Shown: one piece after another, positions 8,517 through 17,188 of the stretch
Layout of the letters: the number at the start of each line of letters is the position of its first letter
Numbering within the stretch: the stretch's first letter is position 1
Assembly (NCBI RefSeq): GCF_000422285.1
Contig: NZ_AULM01000003.1
Location: 124,001-188,000, forward strand
Direction of reading: 5' to 3'
Source of the DNA: Desulfatiglans anilini DSM 4660
Lineage (GTDB): Bacteria; Desulfobacterota; DSM-4660; Desulfatiglandales; Desulfatiglandaceae
DNA: 64,000 nucleotides
The notes under the pieces: model-generated
Databases searched by the model: none
Seen by the model: the letters and a program-made list of their open reading frames with translations, nothing else
What the model was told of the DNA's origin: nothing
Translations under genes and position numbers: made by a program

Positions 8517-9077
8517 TCATGAACTTTTCCTCATCAGGCCGACAACGGTCACATCTCCCTGAATTTGCTCCACTCTACCCCGCCGGACCACGTTAATCCG
8601 CACTTTTTGCACTGTCAAGTATTTCGGCGAGCTTTCGATTTGATACAGGATCTCCTTCAACTGCCGGATGCCGCAGTTCACCGTGAACTCGACCGGAACA
8701 CTCATGTAAGGCAGGCCTTCGACCGGTTCGGCCTTGAGGACCCTGACCGTTTTGGTCTGCACTTTGCTGCGGTCAGCAATGCCGTTCAGGATACTCTGGA
8801 TATCGGCGGCCGCAAGAGACGGCGTCGCACCCTTCAGAAGCCCCGCCTCCATCCGCCCGAGCATCTTTCGCAGGCTGTCGATGCGGGCATTCACGTCCTC
8901 CCCGGACTCCACCACCTTCCGGTGCTTCCTCAAAGTCAGCTCCCGTGAGGCGATCTCGTCGCTCCAATCGAACATGCCGCTCAGGGCGGGATAGAAGCGG
9001 AAAAGCACCCCCCCAAGAAGCGCCAGAAGGCCGCATATCACGATGATCCGGGTTCTCTTGTTCCATTCAATCTGCAT
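8517..9077 (-). CDS. gspM: GspM/PilO-like T2SS component
   Basis: The 186-residue product has a single N-terminal transmembrane helix (about 10-30), a coiled-coil stretch (about 40-75), and a C-terminal ferredoxin-like domain of the GspM/PilO type (about 85-180). In the assembly platform it pairs with the GspL periplasmic region. It resembles the shorter GspM-b/PilO group rather than classical enterobacterial GspM. It starts 7 bp after gspL stops. A fragment of a dispersed repeat follows its stop codon. Confidence 0.8.
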   Translation of the reverse strand: MQIEWNKRTRIIVICGLLALLGGVLFRFYPALSGMFDWSDEIASRELTLRKHRKVVESGEDVNARIDSLRKMLGRMEAGLLKGATPSLAAADIQSILNGIADRSKVQTKTVRVLKAEPVEGLPYMSVPVEFTVNCGIRQLKEILYQIESSPKYLTVQKVRINVVRRGRVEQIQGDVTVVGLMRKSS

Positions 9078-9084
9078 GCCCGCC

Positions 9085-10458
9085 CTACCCGATCTTCAAG
9101 CCGATCCGGAACGTTTCCTTTCCTTCACGCGACTTCGTAATCCCCGAGAGAAACGACACATCTTTAAATATCGGCGAGTCTTCCAGGAGCGTGATAAGCT
9201 CGGAGGCCGTGTCCGCGTAACCTTCGATCTCGACACTCCTCTCCGAATAGCTGAACCGCCTCAGCCAGGCCGTTTCCGGGATGAGCCGCGTCAGCTCCCT
9301 CAGGATGTCCAGGACCTGCGTGTCTCCCTGTTCCAGGCTGTTCAGGTATTTGATCCGCGCCTCGAGCGCCTCGCTTTCGGCGGTGATCTCCCGGATGCGG
9401 CCCACGTCGGCCTCGAGCTGTGTCTGCGCCTCTTCCAACTGTGCGAGGTAGTCCTTTTCCTGGTGGTACGATCCAGCTCCCCACGCAAAGGCCAGAACGA
9501 CAACCAGCACCGCCAGGACCGAGAACACGTACAAACCGGTCCGGCTCGCTTTCTTGCGGTAGCGGGGAGGCAGAAGATTGAGCTTGACGAACCCCTCCCC
9601 AAGGCCTCGCAATGCCATCCCATAGGCCAGGATAAAATGGCGCGACGGCAAACCGAGCCCATCCGGGTCCACCGGCCTCGGCTCGAAGCCGCTTAGACCA
9701 TCATCCGCCGAAAGGACCGGAAAGGCGGTCTCCTCCGCGCTGATATAGGCTGGGATGAGCCCTCCTCCATCCGGACCCTCGACCTCTTTTTTGAGCCTTC
9801 GGAACCCTTCCACCCAGGCCTGGACCTGACCCGGCCGGCCGGCTCCGGCTGGAAACGCCCGCGAATAGACGAGTCTTCGCCCTTCGACCACGTTCAGTTC
9901 GGCGTCGCCATCCCCGGAGAAGAGCAAGGCGGCAGAGCCCCGCCCCACGGATCCGATCCCCAAAAGGCAGAAATTGGCCAGTGCAGAGGCGCTCGGCTCT
10001 ATTCCGGAGAGCAGCAGGGAAGAGGATGCGCCGTCCCCGAAAAGCGGCTCGATGCTCCGAAGCCTCGCCACCGCCAGCAGCACCTTCATCTGCCCCGCTT
10101 TCCGGTCCTCAGCCACCACCTCGAAATCGAAACAAACCTCCTCCGCGGGAAAGGGGACATACTTTTCGATCTCGTACCCGATCGTTTCCCGGAGGTTTTC
10201 CTTGACCGCAAGCGGCAGATCGATGAACCGGACAAAGGCCCGGTCACGGCCGACGCCCGCGTAGATGTCGGTGCCGGCGATCCGATTCGCCCGCATAAAT
10301 TCGCTCAGCAGTTCATGCAGACCGCCCGGCTTTATTTCCTCCCCGATCGGAAAGACCGCATGGGCGGCGACTTGCACCTTCTTGCCGCTCTGGGTCAGAT
10401 AGATCATCCTGACCTTTTCACGGCCGATATCGACGCCGATGCAGGTTCTCAATGCCAA
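9085..10458 (-). CDS. gspL: GspL-like PilM-PilN fusion
   Basis: The 457-residue product starts with an actin-like ATPase fold (CIGVDIGREKVRMIYL, about 5-290) as in PilM. A transmembrane helix (about 315-335) and a PilN-like coiled-coil plus ferredoxin-like periplasmic domain (about 340-457) follow. This is the GspL architecture that recruits GspE to the membrane. The N-terminal region contains the ETIGYEIEKYVPFP segment typical of PilM. It lies between gspK and gspM in a continuous operon. Confidence 0.87.
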   Translation of the reverse strand: MALRTCIGVDIGREKVRMIYLTQSGKKVQVAAHAVFPIGEEIKPGGLHELLSEFMRANRIAGTDIYAGVGRDRAFVRFIDLPLAVKENLRETIGYEIEKYVPFPAEEVCFDFEVVAEDRKAGQMKVLLAVARLRSIEPLFGDGASSSLLLSGIEPSASALANFCLLGIGSVGRGSAALLFSGDGDAELNVVEGRRLVYSRAFPAGAGRPGQVQAWVEGFRRLKKEVEGPDGGGLIPAYISAEETAFPVLSADDGLSGFEPRPVDPDGLGLPSRHFILAYGMALRGLGEGFVKLNLLPPRYRKKASRTGLYVFSVLAVLVVVLAFAWGAGSYHQEKDYLAQLEEAQTQLEADVGRIREITAESEALEARIKYLNSLEQGDTQVLDILRELTRLIPETAWLRRFSYSERSVEIEGYADTASELITLLEDSPIFKDVSFLSGITKSREGKETFRIGLKIG

Positions 10459-10473
10459 GATCCACCTCCTTTA

Positions 10474-11511
10474 TCACACCCCATCGATCCACCGCACAAC
10501 CCGGTACTGCTTGGGATACCGGCTGTCGATCTCGACGAGCATCTCCACCGTCTGCCTGACATGGCTGTCGGGCAGCAGACCCGTCGCCGTCAGCGTATAG
10601 TATGGATTCAGCTGCAACGTCACGAAGGGCTGCATCATTCGAAAGACGTCCGGGCCGACGACACCGACGACGTCGCTCTCGGCCAGAAAATCCTGCGATT
10701 CCCGGTATTCGAGAAGCGCCCGTACGAGATCTTCGGTCATCCCCGGCAGCGCCAGCAGCACCTGCGGAGAGGCTGCATTGATGTTGATCCGATGGGGATC
10801 CCCCCCCGCCCCCCTCCGGCGCATGCTGAACCCAGGCTCATTAGGCGACGGATAGACCGTGACCAGATCCTTGAGCCCGCGGTAGAAGAGTTCGGGCGTG
10901 ACGCCCTTCACCAGAAGCAGTTCCTCGACGGAATCGAAGGGCCCGTTCTTCGCCTCGTAGGGGGGGCGCAGGCCCTTGTAATAGTCCGTCTCGGCCCCGT
11001 TCACCCGGTGCAAATCGTCTTCATCGCGCCAATCCTGGATGGAGTCCACAATGACCTCCCGGTCGCCCTCATCCATCTCGAAGCCGTTCAGCATCATCAT
11101 CAGAAGCTCCGGGCCGGCCTGATTCAGGTTGACCTTCCCGCTCTCGTTCCCGATCATCAACTCATAGCCGGCGCGCCCGAAAGGCGCCGGTGGCAGCTTG
11201 ACGTTGATCCGCACCTGGTCGCGCCCTTCGCCGTCCATTTCATCACCGGTCTGTACCTCCTCTTCGATGCGCATGATCTCCTGCGGGCGCAGCTCGTTTT
11301 CAATGACCATCTTCAGCCCCTGGCACAGCCCGGCCCTCGCCGCATAGTAGGCCTGGGTCGCCTCTTTGAAATTCCGGGCGATATTGAGCTCTGTCCGCAT
11401 GGCATAGCAGAACTCCCCCACGATCACGGAAAGAAACATGAGGACCCACAGCACCAGGAAAAGGGCGAACCCTTCCTCTTGGGGTCTTTGAGCGCGGCGC
11501 TGACTAGTCAA
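10474..11511 (-). CDS. gspK: type II secretion minor pseudopilin GspK
   Basis: GspK caps the pseudopilus tip with GspI and GspJ. I chose the TTG at 11511 because GGAGGT lies just upstream. It also gives a 14-residue basic leader ending EEG before FALFLVLWVL, a good prepilin peptidase site. The frame remains open to a TTG at 11541. The large inserted domain contains the conserved NLNQA and QDWRDED segments and a second helix-hairpin-like repeat (ININAASPQVLLALPG). The start overlaps the gspJ stop. The product is about 345 residues, normal for GspK. Confidence 0.88.
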   Translation of the reverse strand: MTSQRRAQRPQEEGFALFLVLWVLMFLSVIVGEFCYAMRTELNIARNFKEATQAYYAARAGLCQGLKMVIENELRPQEIMRIEEEVQTGDEMDGEGRDQVRINVKLPPAPFGRAGYELMIGNESGKVNLNQAGPELLMMMLNGFEMDEGDREVIVDSIQDWRDEDDLHRVNGAETDYYKGLRPPYEAKNGPFDSVEELLLVKGVTPELFYRGLKDLVTVYPSPNEPGFSMRRRGAGGDPHRININAASPQVLLALPGMTEDLVRALLEYRESQDFLAESDVVGVVGPDVFRMMQPFVTLQLNPYYTLTATGLLPDSHVRQTVEMLVEIDSRYPKQYRVVRWIDGV

Positions 11512-12154
11512 AGAAGACCTCCGGCAGGATAGGGGCGACAACCTCGATCACGGCCTCGTCCTCCGCCCTCTGAAACGAAATGCCGACCGCCTTCGGGTAG
11601 CCTCGATACTCCAGCGCGTCCCAGGCATCGACCCATTCGCCCGGCGAGCCGTCGGTTTCCGGCGTGAGGTAGGCGAACCGGACCGCCTCCGCCCCCTCGA
11701 GGAGCCAGACCGTATCCTTGTCCTTGATCCGGCCAAGGTCGGCATAGGGCCCCATAAAGACCGTGTTCTCCTCGAAAAGCCGGATGCCGGTGCCGCCCTC
11801 CCCATCCCGCATGACATCGTATCGGACATAAACCATCCCGAACTTGTGCCCCGGAGCCAGCGCCTTGTGAGAGATGAACGACATCGACCGTTCATCCCCG
11901 TTGAACAGCAGAACCTGCTCATCTTCATTCAGGCTTGGAGGCGGCACCCGGACCCACATCGAGGCGATCTGGCGCTTCATCAGATCCAAAACAATGCGCT
12001 GCCGCTCGGTGGAGCCGATATCCTTCTCGCCCTTTTCCCAGGCCCGGACACCCAACTGGAAGGCCCCGAGGATGAGCACGACCACCACCGCCATGATGGT
12101 CATCGAAAGCATCAATTCCAGGAGCGTAAACCCCCCTGCAGCCGGCCGATTCAT
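11504..12154 (-). CDS. gspJ: type II secretion minor pseudopilin GspJ
   Basis: The 216-residue product has an eight-residue leader MNRPAAGG followed by FTLLELMLSMTIMAVVV, a clean prepilin peptidase site with Glu5 of the mature protein. The globular part is beta-rich, as in GspJ. It forms the pseudopilus tip with GspI and GspK. The ATG is four bases after the gspI stop and the stop overlaps the gspK start, so the three tip pseudopilins look translationally coupled. Confidence 0.88.
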   Translation of the reverse strand: MNRPAAGGFTLLELMLSMTIMAVVVVLILGAFQLGVRAWEKGEKDIGSTERQRIVLDLMKRQIASMWVRVPPPSLNEDEQVLLFNGDERSMSFISHKALAPGHKFGMVYVRYDVMRDGEGGTGIRLFEENTVFMGPYADLGRIKDKDTVWLLEGAEAVRFAYLTPETDGSPGEWVDAWDALEYRGYPKAVGISFQRAEDEAVIEVVAPILPEVFFD

Positions 12155-12158
12155 CCCA

Positions 12159-12734
12159 CTAACCCCCGTCCGGCATCAAAACAGGCTCGATCGGTTTGGC
12201 TGTCTCGAGTTCGAACTGCCTCTCTTTGTCGCCCGCGCCCCAAAAAACCACGACCCGGACGTACAGGATATCGAACGGCAAATCAATGACAGGCATCGCA
12301 TCGTCCGCGACCGCCTCCTCCACCTCCGGAATCACCAGGACCGTCTCGGCCCACCAGCGGAAGCCGTCGCCGAAATCCCCTTGCTCAACGCTTTCCCCCA
12401 GGTTCTCGACGGCGAGGATCTGCTCCATTTTTTCGCGAGCGTGAAAGACCGCCCGGTTGTAATCCGCTGCGATCACGCTCGAACGGAGCCCTCCCGCAAA
12501 AAGCTGCATGATCGTCACCAGGCAGATCGCCAGCACAGCGACCGCCACCAGGATCTCCATCAGCGTGAAGCCCGCCTCCACCCTCGGGCGCTCCGAGCCC
12601 GGCGACGGCAGAAAACGGACGCAACCCTCCCCCCACCGGCATCCGTTCCCCGGCCGCGCGGAAATCCGCAGCGCCCGCCGGACATGCCCCCGGAACCACT
12701 GCGGTCGAAGGCGTCTTGTTCGAGGAGGAGCCAT
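12159..12734 (-). CDS. gspI: type II secretion minor pseudopilin GspI
   Basis: The prepilin motif EAGFTLMEILVAVAVLAIC lies at residues about 53-71 of a 191-residue frame whose ATG is one base after the gspH stop. This implies an unusually long, Arg-rich leader of about 55 residues. An alternative GTG at 12581 has GGAG nine bases upstream but would leave only MEAG as leader. Both are possible, and the upstream ATG fits operon coupling. The rest, about 110 residues, matches the size of GspI. Confidence 0.85.
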   Translation of the reverse strand: MAPPRTRRLRPQWFRGHVRRALRISARPGNGCRWGEGCVRFLPSPGSERPRVEAGFTLMEILVAVAVLAICLVTIMQLFAGGLRSSVIAADYNRAVFHAREKMEQILAVENLGESVEQGDFGDGFRWWAETVLVIPEVEEAVADDAMPVIDLPFDILYVRVVVFWGAGDKERQFELETAKPIEPVLMPDGG

Positions 12735-12735
12735 T

Positions 12736-13275
12736 TCAATCCACGACCTGAGTCAATTGCACACCGCCGGTGATAAAATCCACAGCTACGCGGTAGCGTG
12801 CCTCGCGCTCGTTGATGAAGACCAGTTCACCCCCGGTGCAGCCCCCGCTGGGGGAAAACACGATCTCGAAAAGCCCGCTCGCCCTCTCATCTTCGTCCCA
12901 AACCGCCTTTTCGAGGCGCACACCTTCGGGCAGCGTATAGGTCTTCAGGATAACGCGCCCAAGCTCGTCGCGCCGGACCTCGCGCCTGTCCGCCTCCGGC
13001 TCCTCCCGATCCCCCGTTTCGGGGCGGGCGGCCAGAAGCGCCAGGGCATTGTCTTCGAACGAAAACAGGACCACGTAAGGGACTCCCTCCCAACTGGCCT
13101 GGCTGCGGGCATAGCGAAGCGTCGCCGCCGTCTTCTTGGCGGCGTCCCGGAGCGCCGCCCCGCTCAATCCACCGCCGGCCCGCACCCCTACAACCGCCGC
13201 CACAACACTTATCAAGACGAGCACCACCAGCAATTCCATGAGGGTGAAGCCGGGGCATCCTGTCCTTCGAGGCAT
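12736..13275 (-). CDS. gspH: type II secretion minor pseudopilin GspH
   Basis: I chose the ATG at 13275 because it gives the leader MPRRTGCPG before FTLMELLVVLVLISVVAAVV, a textbook prepilin site. The frame is open upstream to 13326. The mature protein has the AALRDAAKKTAATLRYARSQA segment typical of GspH and a C-terminal beta domain (CTGGELVF). It sits between gspG and gspI, one base from gspI. The product is about 179 residues. Confidence 0.87.
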   Translation of the reverse strand: MPRRTGCPGFTLMELLVVLVLISVVAAVVGVRAGGGLSGAALRDAAKKTAATLRYARSQASWEGVPYVVLFSFEDNALALLAARPETGDREEPEADRREVRRDELGRVILKTYTLPEGVRLEKAVWDEDERASGLFEIVFSPSGGCTGGELVFINEREARYRVAVDFITGGVQLTQVVD

Positions 13276-13489
13276 TCGCCCCGTACCCCTCAACCCTTCC
13301 AATGGCTTCCCCCCTGGAGCATGCATGACGGCTCCCGTGCTTCACCTGTTGCGATCATCCCGGCTGCCACGGGCCGATCGGGCCGACAGCCCCGGGCGGC
13401 TCTTTACCCACGGGGCCGCATTCATCCGGTCTCCGCCGGCAACCCCACGCCTCCGGCAAGACCGGTCTCCTTGCAGACCACCGCCGGTG

Positions 13490-13921
13490 CTAGCCGATGT
13501 CCTTCCAGTTCACGATGTCCATATCCGAACCTTCACCCCCCGGACTGCCGTCGGCCCCATACGACGTGAGGTCGTAATCGCCATGCTCGCCGGGCGACTG
13601 ATAAACGTACTCGTTGCCCCAGGGGTCTTTCGGGACCTCTTTGTTCAGATACGGACCATCCCAACGCTCGACCCCGGACGGCTTCGTCCGCAGGGCCTCG
13701 AGCCCTTCATCCGTGGTCGGATATTTTCCCGTGTCGAGGCGGTAGGTGTCCAGGGCCGTCTCGAAAAGCGAGATCTGCGCCTTGGCCGACCGCTGCCTGG
13801 ACTCGTCCACCTTCCCGAACATGCGCGGCCCCACCAGGGCCGCCAGGAGGCCGATGATCACCATGACGATCAGAAGTTCGATCAGTGTGAAACCCTGTTG
13901 CCGTCTGCATCGATCTCTCAT
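13490..13921 (-). CDS. gspG: type II secretion major pseudopilin GspG
   Basis: The start at 13921 is supported by GGAGG nine bases upstream and gives the leader MRDRCRRQQG before FTLIELLIVMVIIGLLAALV. The mature 133-residue protein has the conserved DTYRLDTGKYPTTDEGLEAL, WDGPYL, PKDPWGNEY and SYGADGSPGGEG segments; the last includes the calcium-binding loop of major pseudopilins. It polymerises into the pseudopilus. A 214-bp spacer separates it from gspH, the widest in the pseudopilin block, and I see no clear terminator there. Confidence 0.95.
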   Translation of the reverse strand: MRDRCRRQQGFTLIELLIVMVIIGLLAALVGPRMFGKVDESRQRSAKAQISLFETALDTYRLDTGKYPTTDEGLEALRTKPSGVERWDGPYLNKEVPKDPWGNEYVYQSPGEHGDYDLTSYGADGSPGGEGSDMDIVNWKDIG

Positions 13922-14005
13922 TGTTTTTCCTCCGCGCTTTCCCAAGTATTCTCCAACAACACACATCAAATGGGGCGCCCTCCAGCCGACCGGTGCCCGG
14001 CGCCC

Positions 14006-15235
14006 CTAAAACGGCATATCGTTCATGCTGAAAATGGCCATCAGCATCGAGATCACGATGAACCCCACCACGACGCCCATCAGGAGGATCATGGCCGGCT
14101 CGAGGAAGCTGACCAGCCGCTTGATCAGGTTCTTGACCACCTTCTCATAGTTCTCCGCCACCCGCAGAAGCATGTCGTCCATCCGGCCGGTCTCCTCTCC
14201 GACCATGATCATCTGGATCGCCAAAGGCGGAAAGACTGCGATGTCTCCGAGGGGCTTCGACAAACGCTCCCCCTCCTTGACCCGCTCGTAGACCTCCGAC
14301 AGCGACTCGCGGACGATGACATTCCCCATGATATCCGTCGCCAGCTGCAGGGCCTGCAAGATTGGAACCCCGCTTCGCGTCAGCGTCCCGAGCGTGCGGG
14401 TGAAACGGGCCACCTCGACCTTGCTCACCAGGTCCCCGGTGAAGGGAAGGGTCAATTTGAGCCGGTCCAGCCTGCGCCGGCCCTTCGGGGAGCGGGCCAC
14501 CCGCCTCGAGACGAAGACCGCCGCCGCGAGCAAAGCCAGCAGGATCGGCCAATAACTCCGAAGCCCCTCACTTACGGCCAGCAGCATCTGGGTCGGCCAA
14601 GGGATCGCACCACCCATTTCGGCGAAGATCAGGGAAAATTTCGGGATGACGTAGGTCATCAGGATGATCAGCGATGCTCCGCCGACCAGGATGAGGAAGA
14701 TCGGGTAGATCATGGCCGATTTGATGAAATCGCGCAGGTCCTGGGAGCTTTCGAGGAAAATGGCCAGCCGCTCCAGCACGGCCTCCAGGACGCCGCCGGC
14801 CTCCCCCGCCCGCACCATATTGATGTAGAATCTGGAAAAGACCCGCGGATACTTCGCAAGGGCATCGGAGAGATAGCTTCCACCCTGAACCGTCTTGAGG
14901 ATATCCGTGACGATTTCCCGGAACCGGTCTTTCTCGACCGCCTCGATCAGGATGGACAGGGCGCGGTCCACGGGCAGCCCGCCGGAGAGCAGCGCCGACA
15001 GGTCCTGCGTGAACACCATGACGTCCTTGTTGGTGATGCGCTTGAAGACAGCGGACGCGGAGCCGGACAGATCCAGTCCGAACCGCCGGCCTTTCCCCCC
15101 CGCCTGGGAGACCCGGATGGGGATGTACCCCATTTCCTGCAGCCGTCCCACCGCCCCTTTCTGGTCGTCCGCCTCCAGGCTCCCCTGCACGATCTTGCCC
15201 GACGGGTCAGTGGCTTTATATGAATAGGCCGTCAT
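14006..15235 (-). CDS. gspF: type II secretion platform protein GspF
   Basis: The 409-residue product has two GspF/PilC-type helical bundle domains (about 70-195 and 270-395) and three transmembrane segments (about 170-190, 220-240, 375-395). The FTRTLGTLTRSGVPILQAL and EPAMILLMGVVVGFIV stretches are signatures. It is the multipass inner-membrane core contacted by GspE and GspL. The ATG lies one base after the gspE stop, so coupling is likely. Confidence 0.95.
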   Translation of the reverse strand: MTAYSYKATDPSGKIVQGSLEADDQKGAVGRLQEMGYIPIRVSQAGGKGRRFGLDLSGSASAVFKRITNKDVMVFTQDLSALLSGGLPVDRALSILIEAVEKDRFREIVTDILKTVQGGSYLSDALAKYPRVFSRFYINMVRAGEAGGVLEAVLERLAIFLESSQDLRDFIKSAMIYPIFLILVGGASLIILMTYVIPKFSLIFAEMGGAIPWPTQMLLAVSEGLRSYWPILLALLAAAVFVSRRVARSPKGRRRLDRLKLTLPFTGDLVSKVEVARFTRTLGTLTRSGVPILQALQLATDIMGNVIVRESLSEVYERVKEGERLSKPLGDIAVFPPLAIQMIMVGEETGRMDDMLLRVAENYEKVVKNLIKRLVSFLEPAMILLMGVVVGFIVISMLMAIFSMNDMPF

Positions 15236-15236
15236 A

Positions 15237-16751
15237 TCATTTTTCCAGCGTCACCCTCAGGACCTCGGCGATCGTCGTCAGCCCATCCTTCACCTTCACC
15301 CAGCCGTCCTGGCGCAGCGTCCGCATCCCCCGCTCCATGGCGACATCCTTGATCCGTTCCGTGCTCGCATGGGCGTTGACCTCCCGCCGGATCGCATCAT
15401 TGACAGGCAGATACTCGAAAATGGCGGTCCTTCCCTTGAAGCCCGTTCCGCGGCAGTGTTCGCATCCTTTTCCGGCCATAAAGGTGATGCCTTCGATGTC
15501 TTCCGGGCCGACCCCCATCGTGCGGAGAAGCTTTTCATCGGGCTGGGCCTCCGTCTTGCACTCCGGACAGATGATCCGGACCAGCCGCTGGGCCAGGACA
15601 CCGAGGAGTGTGGAGCTCAGGAGAAAGCTCTCGACCCCCATGTCCAGGAGCCGCGTGACCGCCCCTGCGGCATCGTTCGTGTGAAGGGTGCTGAACAGAA
15701 GGTGCCCTGTCAGGGCCGACTGGATGGCGATATCCGCCGTCTCCTTGTCCCGGATCTCGCCCACGAGGATGATGTCGGGGTCCTGGCGTACGATGGAGCG
15801 CAGGCCCCTGGCAAACGTCATCCCGATCTTGGAATTCACCTGGATCTGGTTTACACCCGCAAGCTGATACTCGACCGGCTCTTCGAGCGTGATGATCTTG
15901 TTCTCCGGCGAGTTGATCTTCGCGAGGGTCGTGTAAAGGGTGGAGGTCTTGCCGCTTCCGGTCGGCCCGGTCACGAGGATCATGCCGTAGGGCTGCGAGA
16001 TGAGGTCCTCCCACTGCTCCAGGATATCGTTCGGGAAGCCGATTTTCCGCAGATCCAGGATCAGGGTGTCCCGGTCGAGGATCCGCATCACCAGGCTCTC
16101 GCCGAAAAGGGTCGGGATCGTGGAGACGCGGAAATCGATTTCCTTGTCCCCGATCTTGAGCTTGATCCGGCCGTCCTGGGGCAGGCGCCTCTCGGCGATG
16201 TCGAGCTTCGCCATCAGCTTGACGCGCGATATGACGGCGGCCTGGAGCCGACGGGGAGGCGATTCCACGTCGTGCAGCACCCCGTCGATCCGGTACCTTA
16301 CCTTGAACTCCTTTTCGAAGGGCTCGAAGTGGATATCGCTCGCCTTCAACTCCACGGCATTCAGGATGAGGCGGTTGACCAGGCGGATGATCGGGGCCTC
16401 GGCGGCGAGATCGCGGAGGTGGTCCACATCCTCTTCCGCACCCGCCGACAACTCGTAGATATCCTTGCCCGCCTCTTCGATGATCGTCCCGATCGACTGG
16501 CTTCCGGCCCCGTAAAGACGTTCGATGACATCGTTGATATCCTCGTCGCGGCCCTGCACCACCTCGATCTCCAGACCGGAGGCCAGACGCAGGGCGTCGA
16601 CGGTGTAGAAGTCATCCGGGTCCGCCATGGCCACGTGGAGCGTACCGTCGTTTATGGCCAGCGGAACGAATCGGCTCTGCCGCATAAATTTTACGGAAAG
16701 GTTTTCGAGAACGATCGGTTCTTTTGGATAGTCCTGGTAGGATATCAGCAT
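15237..16751 (-). CDS. gspE: type II secretion ATPase GspE
   Basis: The ATG at 16751 has AAGGA ten bases upstream; a TTG at 16787 is in frame but less convincing. The protein has an N1E-like domain and then a RecA-like secretion ATPase core with Walker A GPTGSGKTS, an Asp box, Walker B ILVGEIRD and a His box. The C-terminal tetracysteine zinc module is present (CPEC and CEHC). It is a cytoplasmic hexamer that powers pseudopilus assembly. It is the first gene of the secretion operon, with an upstream promoter candidate at 16863-16892. Confidence 0.95.
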   Translation of the reverse strand: MLISYQDYPKEPIVLENLSVKFMRQSRFVPLAINDGTLHVAMADPDDFYTVDALRLASGLEIEVVQGRDEDINDVIERLYGAGSQSIGTIIEEAGKDIYELSAGAEEDVDHLRDLAAEAPIIRLVNRLILNAVELKASDIHFEPFEKEFKVRYRIDGVLHDVESPPRRLQAAVISRVKLMAKLDIAERRLPQDGRIKLKIGDKEIDFRVSTIPTLFGESLVMRILDRDTLILDLRKIGFPNDILEQWEDLISQPYGMILVTGPTGSGKTSTLYTTLAKINSPENKIITLEEPVEYQLAGVNQIQVNSKIGMTFARGLRSIVRQDPDIILVGEIRDKETADIAIQSALTGHLLFSTLHTNDAAGAVTRLLDMGVESFLLSSTLLGVLAQRLVRIICPECKTEAQPDEKLLRTMGVGPEDIEGITFMAGKGCEHCRGTGFKGRTAIFEYLPVNDAIRREVNAHASTERIKDVAMERGMRTLRQDGWVKVKDGLTTIAEVLRVTLEK

Positions 16752-17188
16752 GTCAACGCTTTCCTTGGATCGCGGCCTCCATCGCAAAAGCCGCTCTCTT
16801 ATCGGCGGCCCTGCGCCGGCCGGCGGATCCAGACCGGTACAGTGCCCAGATCTCGACGAACAATTCTACTTGAAAGATTCTCGGACATGCAAGCCTTACC
16901 ATGAAGAAAAAACATTACCTTTTTGAAAGGTTTACAGCCCGTGAACGGAAGGAGCCTCCTGCCCGGCGATCGATGCCAGTCCTCGAGCGAGCCGGCACCC
17001 GCCGCCGGGAGGCTGCCCGCTGCCCTTGCTGCCTCTTCGAAATCACCAGCGATAATGCCAAGCAGCGGGAGTTGGGGGCCAGGCGCCCCGGCGCTGTTGG
17101 ACAAGAAGGTTCAGAGTGCGCCAAGCTTCGTGGCCGTCAGGAAAAGAGCAGACTCGCTCGGCGCGGGGAAACCGGTTCCAGGCGGCTC
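16752..17188. other. intergenic region upstream of the T2SS operon
   Basis: About 440 bp between the epimerase stop and gspE. Open frames here have no recognisable product, RBS support or family features, so I see no gene. One minus-strand promoter candidate lies at 16863-16892. The remaining GC-rich sequence shows nothing recognisable. Confidence 0.5.
16863..16892 (-). promoter_or_regulatory. promoter candidate for the gspE-D operon
   Basis: On the minus strand, TTGCAT (complement of 16887-16892) and TAGAAT (complement of 16863-16868) are 18 bp apart. It lies 110 bp upstream of gspE and is the best sigma-70-like match in this spacer. Confidence 0.35.

Noticed and set aside
13136-15223. Long plus-strand open frame of 695 codons opposite gspF/gspG/gspH
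   Set aside because: It lies entirely antisense to well-identified secretion genes, has no family features and an amino-acid composition typical of high-GC shadow frames.
15369-16904. Plus-strand open frame of 511 codons opposite gspE
   Set aside because: Antisense shadow of the secretion ATPase, whose Walker and zinc motifs are intact on the other strand.
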